A stretch of DNA of 64,000 bases from Maea johnstoni. Its lineage: Eukaryota; Annelida; Polychaeta; Spionida; Magelonidae. The DNA lies in contig OZ012685.1 in NCBI GenBank assembly GCA_963942565.1, forward strand, positions 42,687,019 to 42,751,018. The letters run 5' to 3'. Under the pieces are notes generated by a model. That model ran no database searches. It had not been told where the DNA came from and saw only the letters and a list, made by a program, of their open reading frames with translations. Position numbers and translations under genes: made by a program. Positions 1 to 11,700 of this stretch are shown one piece after another (within the stretch, counting starts at the first letter, position 1; each line of letters opens with the position of its first letter).

Positions 1-455
1 ATTGCTGCCTTCACTTGTTTGACCTGAGCACAGCTGCTCCGAGGTGTATAAATAAAGCAACAAAGTTGTATGATGTTTCTAGTTCTTTGAGTTTGAATTC
101 TATGTCAGCAGGTAAGTAAATCAACTTGGTGAAAGGTTCTTGGAGTATTATTTTTGTCTTTTATAGCCAGGTGAGATGTAAGTTCAAATTTGTTGACGGT
201 TTCATGATATATTTGTCTTTATTCTCTTGATTCTTAAACATCATCCTGTTTATTTGAAGTTAAGGGAAAGAGAAGAGTTTAATATGATCATTTGCATGCT
301 CATCTTATTTGTTATTACAGTCTTTAGATCATTTATTTTAAACCATTTTCATTGTTCAGTAGATGATCATGGAAATGTTCTGTGTACTGTATACCTTCCT
401 GGGTCCTTATGTCCTTATTGACATCTGATTGGTTCAGTATTCAACATTGAATGTT

Positions 456-677
<222 letters not shown>

Positions 678-1012
678 CGTGGAAATTCAAGGTTTCACAG
701 CTTTCATTGTGGATGTTATTTTCTAGATTCTACATGCAAAAGTTGACCCCTCCAAATGATATGTTAATCATTGAATCACTCCTAATGCAGTACAGGCTAG
801 TAAATGTTATGGTATTGATTGAAGTGGTTATGGATCTTAATTGAATGTCTGGCGGAAATGAGTATACCATTGATGGTGAGTGTTGTCATGGTACCATGGC
901 AGGTACTGTGCTAATTATGTTACATAATAGCAGTGATTATCAGTGATCATTGTCCTTCTATGTTTATGCACTGGATGACCCCGCCAGACAAACAGACAAA
1001 GAGACCTGACAC

Positions 1013-1324
1013 CAGGGGCTCAGCCAGGATTGCAAAAATGCGTCCAAAACAGCCATTTCAAATTTTTTGCCCATCCAGATTTAGCTACTTATCTACTTCA
1101 AATCCTTATACCAGCCACAATTAATGGCTTAGTGTGCTAAAAAGGGCTATTTACTCTTCAGCTATGTCCTAGAAGATGGTTTGTTAGGAAAGTATTTGGT
1201 TATTACACACCAAAAGTCAAAATTGAAAAATCTTCTTTGGAAATTTTGCCTGTCCATCAGGAGTTTTTTTTTAGTAAACTACCTGTCCAAAAGACAGGCA
1301 AGACGGGTCCTGGCTAAGTCCCTG
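1013..1324 (+). mobile_element. hAT-type MITE, subfamily I, copy 1
   Basis: Ends CAGGGGCTCAGCCAGGA and TCCTGGCTAAGTCCCTG form terminal inverted repeats. The interior matches the copies at 5939, 12588 and 31741 (reversed). The flanking 8-mers differ here, so the target duplication has decayed or the ends have drifted. Confidence 0.8.
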
Positions 1325-1588
1325 CCTACTCACCTGGCGTGTCACCAGGAATCTCTGTGTCACTCAAATACCTTATTTTGATTTTCTGATTGAAATATCA
1401 CCTAAAATCTTCTGGAAAATGCTTTTTTGGCCACTTCAAGAATAAATGGCCATTTGTATTGTGTGGTAGTTTATTTGTGCTAATATGTAATGACCTATAA
1501 TTGCAGGAAGTGTTATGTATAAGAAAAGTTAGTGAAGGTGTATAAATATGAATGAATTAAGTTCCTAATTACCAATGCAGATTCATAA

Positions 1589-1816
1589 GGCCTAAAAAAA
1601 AAGTTGTTTGTTTCCTGTAACCCCACCATAACAAGTTTTTATTCAAAAAAATCCCTACCCTAAAGTTTTTTCAGCCCTCCCAACTCCTAATCATCGTAAA
1701 ACATGCATAAAACACACATTTTTGACCCAAAAAATAATGCAAAAAAAAAGATTTTACCGACCTACCTACCCTTTTTTTTTTTTTTACAGGAAACAAACAA
1801 TTTCTTATTTTAGGCC
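1589..1816 (+). mobile_element. PIF/Harbinger-type MITE, copy 1
   Basis: Starts GGCCTAAAA and ends TTTTAGGCC, with ~33-bp imperfect inverted repeats sharing GTTTGTTTCCTGTAA. The flanks are TAA on both sides (1586-1588 and 1817-1819), the 3-bp TWA duplication typical of PIF/Harbinger. The interior is non-coding. Confidence 0.85.
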
Positions 1817-2642
1817 TAAACACTGTGTCCTGTTTATCTCTATGTATTTCTTTTATGTATTGCACATCATTATGCCCAACCTGATAATTTAGGTAAAATT
1901 GTGAATTGGATAGTTTTATGAATATAGTTTTTATTTAACTTTTTCATTATGGTTTGTTATGAAAGATGCTGTTTTGTTTACATATATGTAATATGTTTGT
2001 TTTAGTGCATGGTGGGCTAATGACTTGTCTTTTTCCCTGGCTATTGGAAATTGTGATCGACATAGTATTATCATTGAAAAGATTAAGTATCCAAGAAATT
2101 TCTTAACCTCTAACAAAGGATGTCTGCAGTATTGATAATTCTTCTGTGAACTGTTAATGTTTTGTTAATAAAGATTACTTTATTATTCATTTAAATACCA
2201 TTGATTTAAGTTTTCAAATTGTCTTTTTTTTTTCGCAAATTGAGGTTGGAATAGAGCTGTAAGCTTTATGAGGCTACTAGGCTAACTGGGCCAGTGGAAC
2301 TAGTGGTTATTGTCCGATCCAGTTTATCATATTACATGTTCATTGTGTGTTAGTTTACTTCTATCTTTGTTTTGAAAGACGACCCTTTGTTATACACGGT
2401 AGCTTTTGTAGTATAATTTATTCTGATATGTGATTATATAGATGAACCTTAAAGGAGAATAAGACATATTTTGGAAACAACCTTTTGTAATATAGAGGCT
2501 CCCTTTGACCTGATAATCACTCTCAAACAGAGATTATCTGCATGTGCCGTTATTGTGCTGTAATTGATTATTGTTGGCACACGTTTTGTCGTAGGAGAGG
2601 CTTTTGGACGGTGTCCTAATGTTGTGTTCTGTCTTTCCACAG

Positions 2643-2791
2643 TTGGCATTCCCAGCATCAAGTGGTGTGGAGCTGAAGGGGACTACAATGTCATGGTCAT
2701 GGAGCTGCTCGGACCAAGCTTAGAAGATTTATTCAATTTCTGTTCTCGGAAATTTAGCTTAAAAACAGTACTACTACTTGCAGACCAGTTG
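2643..2791 (+). CDS. CSNK1D/E-like: CK1 exon: end of N-lobe, hinge and start of C-lobe
   Basis: Acceptor TTCCACAG at 2635-2642 and donor GTAAGT at 2792. The exon enters with one base carried over and leaves in phase 0. It encodes [18 protein letters not shown] and continues to LLADQL, matching human residues about 63-112 with few changes. Confidence 0.95.
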
Positions 2792-5700
2792 GTAAGTCAC
2801 TGTGTGAAAATTGGCATGGGTAATTAAATTATTTCATAGGTCTCAATGCTGGTAGTTCTCATGCGTTAAAGATAAAAGTATGACTTATAAGCTGATTAAA
2901 TTCATTTTACTAGCCAAAACAAGACAAGCAAGACAATAAAGATTGAATCAATTGAAAAGCAAATTTAAATTTGTTTTATTCACGCTTAATTCCAAAATTA
3001 CTTTGAAAAAGCTGAATAATAGATCAAGATATTACCTGTCAAGGTCTCCTGTCATGAATGCCTTAATGAAGCATTACTCAAATTTATACTGTCTACATAT
3101 TCTACTCGTTTGTTGCATTTCCTGAAGAAAATCTTCCGGCATTATTTTTGATAATATGCTGTTTCTTTTTCAGATTAGCAGAATTGAATATATCCACTCT
3201 AAAAACTTCATACACCGTGATGTAAAACCAGACAACTTCCTTATGGGCCTGGGCAAAAAAGGCAACTTAGTATACATTATAGACTTTGGTCTGGCCAAAA
3301 AATACAGGGATGCAAGAACACATCAACACATCCCGTATCGCGAGAATAAGAATCTCACAGGAACAGCAAGATATGCTAGTATTAACACACATTTAGGCAT
3401 AGGTGAGTCACACCTGTAGTGCACACCCTAGTGTAGTGTAGTGTAGTCCCTTTCTTCTGGACCTCCCAAAGCACCAATCTTTCTCATAGCTCAACCGCCA
3501 ATTTAACCCTTATCCTGCTGTGAAAGCTATGGGCACTGCTGCACACCACAACAATTGTGGTTAGCAGGATAAGGGATAAATTTAGGTTACCATAAGATCA
3601 CAGGGTTCCCCTGTATCTAGCAGCCATATTAGTTTGATGTAAGCTATGGGAGAGGCGCTCACAGGACCCCTATGTACTGCAAGACTGCCAGTCACCTTCC
3701 TTTCATTAAGTTAAATCATGGAGTTTGACAAATCTGTTTGCTGTGCCAGAAGTGCTCCTTAGCTAACCAAGTACTGTGAATCTCCCCGTCCCCCATTATA
3801 TAAATCAATACTTCTTTAAAGTAGCACGGGGAATGCCAAAATGTGATAAATTTCTATTGTCCAAAATTAAGGCAAGTTGATTCCTAATTAAACTGCTGAA
3901 TGAAAGTATGCTATGCTGAAGTAGTTATGGATAGTTTTTCAAGAATCATCACAGTAGATGGGCTTCAGTCAGTCGTCAAAACATTTCCTGAACTTAATAT
4001 CTGGTTTAGGCACATGTTTGAGAGTTTTATTAATAGTAATGGAGGCTATGTACTTAATCTGTCTTATCCTTCCTGTTTTTTTTTCGACTAGCCAAACTAC
4101 CAAGACAAATGTGTGTTTTTTGTGTGTGTTTTCAGAACAAAGTAGGCGAGACGACATGGAATCATTAGGATATGTCTTCATGTACTTCCTTCGAGGAAGT
4201 CTTCCTTGGCAAGGACTAAAAGCTGCTACTAAAAGGCAAAAATATGAGAGAATTAGTGAGAAGAAAATGTCCACGCCTATAGAAGAACTCTGCAAAGGAT
4301 TCCCTTGTGAGTGCTAATTGAGGATACTGTCGAACATGGTCTTAGCCAGCGGGGCGTCTGGGTGCCTTTTTGGACACCCAAACCCTTAAAAAGAACCCCT
4401 CAGGACACCCAAATATTTTTGTGTGGAATTTCTAAAAATCCCAATTTCAAGCTTATAATTGAATTTTTTCATCTCCTTATAATTCCCATGACATTGTTTA
4501 ATGATATCATGCCTTATTTTGATGAAATTATACATGTTTATGTTTGAAATATGAGTGTATTGTGATCCCCCTTAAAAATTTGGACGCCCAAAAAAACTGG
4601 CTAAGACACTGCTGTCGAATGTATGAGGATGGGTCTGAATGAGAGGACTCGCAAAATGATTACCAACAGTTAAAATCTTATTTATTTGCTATATGATAAA
4701 TCTCCAGTAGTGAGAATTTACTAAACTAAAGAAAAAAAGTGATTTAGGTTAGTTTCTTTTAATATTAAAGAATTTCTGAATTTATATCTGAGGACCATTT
4801 ACCTAGATGAATTTGGCAAAATAAAGGTGATGGAAAATATCATGTTTTCGCTATACCCTGTTGGAAAATATAGAAAGATTTTTTATTTTGTTGAGATATT
4901 TGAATTTAGCTTATTGAAATTCCTACTCTAAATGCATTGGTATTTTCTTGATAAACATATACTTGTGTATGGTTTTCACCTAAATTTATAGATGTCTCCT
5001 TTAAAACAAATATAAATCCAAAGTTTAGAGTTTTGCATTTTGGACACCCAGACCCAGTTAAAAAGTTCTTGATAGGTTCTTAACACTGGAGTTCTTTTAT
5101 GGAGAGGTGTGTCTGTTTACTCATCAGGTGTATGAATTGATGTGCGCATTCAAACACTCAAATTATATATTTATTGCTATATAGATATTTATTTGAAGGA
5201 TTTCATTTTGGTGCTGTCATAGGGAGCTAAAATAGCGAAAAAATGAAATGCCTGTTAAAAAATGCCAGTTATACAGTTGAGTTATTGCTAAATATCTACT
5301 TGGTTTCATTTTGCAGCTGAATTTGCAACCTATCTCAATTTTTGTCGGTCATTGCGATTCGATGATAAGCCAGACTACTCGTACCTTAGGCAATTGTTCC
5401 GCAACCTCTTTCATCGACAAGGCTTCACATATGACTATGTATTTGACTGGAATATGCTAAAATTTGTAAGTAAATCATGATAATTAGTTTTTGTTTGTTG
5501 TACATCATACTAACGTTCTTTGTACTCATGGTATAATGAAACTTGTTAACGCCTTAAGTCCCTCATCCCCATATTTACACTCTTCTTTTTACCGAGGACT
5601 ATTAGGCATGTATGGTTAAGTCATTTTTCAGATAGACAGTTACTCTCGGTAATATGCTTGAACACTTCTTTTTATCAGATGTATGTGTCATGTTTAAAAG

Positions 5701-8700
5701 GAAAAGTAACAAATTGAACCAATTTGTGCAAACCACTGTGTGTGTAATCTATACAAAAATATGTGTATTTTGTTGATATTTCATTTGCATATTCAAGAAC
5801 TTTAATGATTTGAAAAAGAGGAAACTCATATTTTTTTCCTGGAAGATTGCTTTGTTCATTCTCTCTAATGTATAAACAACTATAGCACCTATTCACAGGC
5901 TCATTTAGGGAATGGGTATTGAATCCACTGCATGCATGCATGGTCTTAGCCAGGATTTCAAAAATACCTGCCCAAAACAGCAATTTCAAAACTTCTGCCC
6001 GTCCAGATTCAGCTACTAATCTACTTCAAATCCTTATACCAGCTACTATGAATTGCCTAGTGTGTCAATTACTGTCAAAAAGGGCAATTTAGACCTCAAC
6101 TATGTCCTAGAAGATGTTTTGTTAGGACAATATTTGGTTATTACACCCAGAAAGTCAAAATTGAAAAATCATCATAGAAATTTTTGCCTGTCCAAACAGG
6201 AGGTTTTAAGAAAACTACCTGTCCGAAAGACGGGTAGGACGGGTCCTGGCTAAGTCCCTGCATGCATGTAATACACTTTAAAAACAACAAGTTTTAGTCA
6301 GATTATCTTAGAAAATAAACCCCCCAAAAAAAATTCTGCATGCCCCTGTGTTTTTTGCTGAACCATCTTGAGACCATGGTAAGAAATGTGTGGTTACTAT
6401 CTGTTTGTGCAGGGTGGTAATAGGACTTCAGAGGACACTGATCGGGACAGGCGGGACCGACAGCATCACTTACACAGTTCTACCACGCGAGCACTCCATG
6501 GAACAGCCACGGGCAGGATACGAGGCTCGGAGCCGGGTGCGGCGGCCATCCAAGGTGCTGATTATGGAGGTAGGTACACACTGGGACTGGGAAAAACTCA
6601 GCTGGGGGTAGGCATGAATAGGTTAGATAACCGTACCAGTTTTTGACATAGTTTTAGTCAGAGCTTGTTTAGCTTAGCCCCTAGCTTGGTTTGCTTTAGT
6701 TAATTGCAAAGCATTTGATGGGCAAATAAACCATTCCAGTTCAGTGTACCTGAAATCAACCAGTACAAGGAAGATTTAAGACGGAAGGTTTAATGTGCCT
6801 GCTGTCAATGAAAAAAGCGAAAATAAACGCTGCATCATAGTGGTGGTATTATGTAATAAGGACCATCATGGTAATATCACCTCAATTGATTACCACAGGT
6901 TTTTACCCAGACACTTATCTCCCTTTAAATCATCTCTTTTTCTGTCCTTTTCTGCACTTGATACTTCTCATCCTTCTTACCTTTATATCATTTTATACTA
7001 TGTGTATTCAGAAGTTCCCTTTTATCACAAACTTACATTATAACATATTGCTTATCATGGTTCACTTAATTATTAAAGTTAAACAATAGTTTGTGCAAAC
7101 CTATTATGTTTTGAAATCCTCATTTCCGTGTAACTTTTATTTTAAGATTACTAATTTATCGACCTGAAACTTTTTGCAAGGAATATTATGCCCTTAGTGT
7201 ATGTAAAATTTGAAACTTTATTGGAAACCTATGTCAAGATTTTTAGTAAAGACTTACTGTGTAAGCACAATGGTCACATTTGTCTGGTGCATAGTTTCTG
7301 TTTGGATCATAGTAAGAAACAGTGTAATCAGAATAAGCTTACATGAGCACCGATACTTAGTGTTGTTGGATATGGAAAATTGGAAACACTATCTCATTAC
7401 ATGATTCAAAGATAAGGCCTAAAATAAAAGATGTTTGTTTCCTGTAACCCTACCCTAACATGTTTTTATTCAAAAAAATCCCTACCGTAAAGTTTTTTCT
7501 GCCCTCCACACTCCCAATCAACGTAAAACATGCTTAAAACCCACATTTTTGACTAAAAAAAATAATGAAAAAAAATCTTTTTTACTGACCTACCTACCCT
7601 ATTTTTTTTCGGACTGTTACAGGAAACAAACAATTTCTTTTTTTAGGCCTAAGGCTTCTATTTAATCCTCTCCTGCTGCACTCTTTGCACTCCTGCATGT
7701 TCCTGCTGCCTCCTTTGTTAATCCCTTGCTGTTTCTCCTCTAGAGCTTCTGCCTCGTGTCACCACTCCTGCAAAGACTTATGAGCGAGTGTCAACTCGGA
7801 TAAGTCTGGCCACCAGGGGCTCTGATAGTCGAGCATGCGAGAGCAGAGCCACTGAGTTCAAACCTGGCTTCGATCGCCAGCTGCATGACGAGAAATAGAA
7901 TAGCTGCACCTTTTCCTCCTCTAGCACAGCCCCACCTATACAGGAACAACCATCTTTTCTCAAAAAATAACTACTCGGATGAGAAAAGATGAAGAAAACT
8001 TTCTAGCTGTCCAAGATGTTGATAGTTGTTCTCAAGGCCAATAATGATCTACCTCATGCCAGAAATTACTCGGATGAGAAAAGATGAAGAAAACTTTCTA
8101 GCTGTCCAAGATGTTGATAGTTGTTCTCAATGCCAATAATGATCTACCTCATGCCAGAAATATCTTTCCTCTACTGTACTTGTTGAAGAACCTCTCGTCT
8201 CCTCAACCCTTGCACCTTCTAAGCTCTATCCCCTACCGTTCTATTGCTATGACCACAGCCTAGGATGGACTACTGTACATGTACATACTGTCAGGCCCTT
8301 AATTTGAATCCTAGTTGTCTCGGCTACTCCTATTGCTGGACCATGTTTCTGTTATTCTTCCTGCTCCTGTCTAGTATCTCTCTGCTAACACATTCACGCC
8401 TGTAGCATCCAAAAACAGCCTGGCTGTATTGGTGATAACTTTCTGACTCAAGAATATTTGCCCAGGCAATCCTTATATTGAACACAAAAGCAGTGTCAAA
8501 ATTAATTTAGTTTATGTATCTGAAATTTTTACTCTTATAAATCTTTTAATCAAAGATATATGCAGTGTATCTTTGAAGTATTCAGATTTTCATTGAATCG
8601 CCATGATGCTTTGGGCTTGTATGGGTGAATGATCGCAGTCATGTCTCCCTTTGTGCACTAAATACCTTAAAGGGCCTTTTTTAGAAAAATTGTATTAGGC

Positions 8701-11700
8701 CTAAAAAAAAGTTGTTTGTTTCCTGTAACCCTACCCTAACAAGTTTTTATTCAAAAAAATCCCTACCCTAAAGTTTTTTTCGCCCTCCCAACCCCCAATC
8801 AACGTAAATCATGCATAAAGCACACATTTTTGACCAAATTTTTTTTTTTTTACCAACCTACCTACCCTATTTTTTTTTCGTACCATTACAGGAAACAAAC
8901 AATTTATTTTTTTAGGCCTTATGGGGAATGTACTTGAGAAATGATACCTGTGTTGTCTGGATATCTAACAGTCACTCCACTGTGGTTAATCACGTATAGG
9001 TGATATTCTTTGAGATGTATCCCCTTACTTTCTCCTATTTATGAAAACATTTGCTTCACATTTTACATCTTGAATTTAACATAAATCAGTGGTTGTTTGA
9101 GGGATGGATAATGATGGAGGGAATGTTAAATTTCACCCAATGTCACTTCTGTCCTTCCAGTGACAATTGCTTGTCAGACAATATTTCTAACCTAACTCTA
9201 GAATTTCTAACCTAACTCTAGAAAAAGAGCATTTAAGATGGTTTGCATATATTCTGCATCCTACAACAATGTTTTAAGATGATGAACAGCATTTTCTGCA
9301 TTATAAGTTGCTTTTATAATTGTCAGACTGGTAGGATGCTCCAGAAGAAAACAGGATTTTACGAGCTCATGCAAATTTAGTGTTTCACACCACCATGACA
9401 GATTGTGGGTTAAACAAAGGTTGCTTTGACTAATATGTTACGAAGGATTTTTTTCTGCAATTACCTATCCAATGCTATGCAAAATATTATTTATTCATTT
9501 GCATGGCTACTTGCTCCCTTATACTGCCAGTGGCTATGCTTAACCCATCGATGACTGTATCGCCCAAAATTAAAATAGAGCAGCTTGTGAAAACTATTTG
9601 TAAAACGAACATTAAGCAAAACCCAGCTCACAACCTGCTTTCAAATATTTTATCAATCTATTCTGAAATCCTAGATTATTTTCAAAAATATTATAGATCC
9701 ACATGATAATTATCAGGGAGGTTTTTTGGCATGCAGGGTCTATGCCAGCAGGGTGTCTGGGTGTCACTTGTATACCCAAACACTTGAAAATCACGCTTTA
9801 GGATGGCCAGATATTCTTGCAGGAGTTTCCTGGGGGGTCAATTTCAAGCTGACTACATTGTATTTGATATTTTCAATTTTGATTTTGATTCAAGGACATA
9901 ACTTACTCAAGAATATTATACATTTGCATAATAAGTAAACAAATCTTTATGGTTGTAATAAAAGGTATTCCGTTTAAAGTCTTGCATCGACCGAAATGTT
10001 CACACAAACATTTTATGGTGTCCATTAAAATGGTTGTAATAAAAGGTATTCGGTTTAAAGTCTTGCATCGACCGAAATGTTCACACAAACAGTTTATGGT
10101 GTCCATTGAAATATTTGGCACCCAACATTTTATGATGACCCATTTTGGATGCCATCTTCAAAATCCTGGCTATGACCCTAATGGCATTAATGGGTTAAAA
10201 TGAAGGTATTGGCAGTGTGTTGAGTAGTGGCTTTGAATGTTGATCGGTACCGTTTTTTGCTTTCAGCAGTTAATGAAGGGGGTGAGTAGTAACCTGACTG
10301 TATTGGTGTCGCTCTATGGCCCTTAGTACTTGTCAGTCCTGGTGACTGCTGTGTTTAGCTGGATGTGTGCATGGTCTAGCTCAGTAGTTCCACCCAATTT
10401 TTAGGTGCTCAATATTGACAACTTTTTCAAATATCACCTATTTATTTTCGTGCTGTACATGAAATATCTTTGAGAACTTCATCATCATTCTATAGTCCCT
10501 TCATTCACTTTTCCCCTCAAATGTCAGTGTTAGTTAATAAGTTATTGGAGGGGGTTAGTTAGGGTTGTGTAGAACTGAAATTGCATTCACTGGCAGCTTG
10601 CTGCTTTATGAAAATGCAGAAAGTGGCCGTTGAAGTTGACAATATTGAGTACCTTAATAATGGGGGCATCATCCACTCTGTGTAACTGCATCAAACATCA
10701 CTGGCAGGAAGTTCCTACACTAGCTCTCTCTAGTGGGGCAGTTGAACACTAGGCATTGAACCACAAGTGATCTTTTTATGTTGTGTGTCACTATGTGTCT
10801 TGTCCAAATCACTCCATGCAACTTTTGACTTCATGTAACTAAAAGAATACTTCATACCGATTTAGAGGCACTTACATGAATGTTTCCATTGAAAGCTCTC
10901 CTATGCAAAAAACTCCTTTAAATCTCCTTCAGAATAATACTGCATATAAATGTATTTCTTACTGCCAGTGATGGTTGTAGGACTGAACCACACCAGAGAG
11001 CAATTGGAAGTGAAGGGCCCACTTTAATGTACAAACATATGATGGTGCATGTGGTTTTGAATGTGAGGGGGAAAGGACACTGGACGTAATGTTATATTGT
11101 CTCTGAGGCTTGTGTGATCCTTACAGCTTAATGACTGTGTGGGATGAGGGTCTGAAGCATGTAGACTCCTTGCAGTACATAGGCTCATCATGGCGATAGG
11201 GTGATAGTGTTTTGCTTTGATTTGTCATAAAGGCTCAGGGTGTCACAATGTTTACTTACTGTATAGGGACTTGCGGCATACAGCCTCATTGTGCAGGCTA
11301 TCTTGCGCAAATGCAAAAATTTAACAATCAAGCATTATTGGCAGTAGAAGATGTTATAATTGGCACTGCTATTCAAAATATCATTTACTCGGTCAAATTC
11401 TAATTTTTCCTAGACTTTCACCATCTAAAATCTACTATTATAAATTGGTTTTGATATATGAGCTTATGGTGACACATTATGTCATAACATCCAGGCTCAT
11501 TGGGTCAAATGGGCTTAAATATCATATGGGAGTCAGGTTCAATAGGGCCAGGTCATCAAGGTGAACTTAAAAACCATCAGTATAGGTGCTGATCATTAAT
11601 TAGAAAGTTTGATGGAGGTATTGTTTGTACATTTTCGTATCATCTGACTACCAAATCAAAAATAAATAAAGGAGATTGAAAAGTTTATTTAGCGCACCAG

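Larger units (their letters stand above)
9544..10194 (+). mobile_element. TTAA-group MITE split by a younger hAT-type MITE
   Basis: TTAA then CCCATCGATG at the left (9540-9553); CATTAATGGG then TTAA at the right (ending 10198). The ends resemble the complete copy at 35871-36093. The interior is interrupted by the hAT-type MITE at 9734-10180, very near the right end. Confidence 0.6.

Noticed and set aside
7800-7890. tRNA gene
   Set aside because: There is a GTTCAAACC B-box-like motif but no coherent cloverleaf; at most a SINE fragment.
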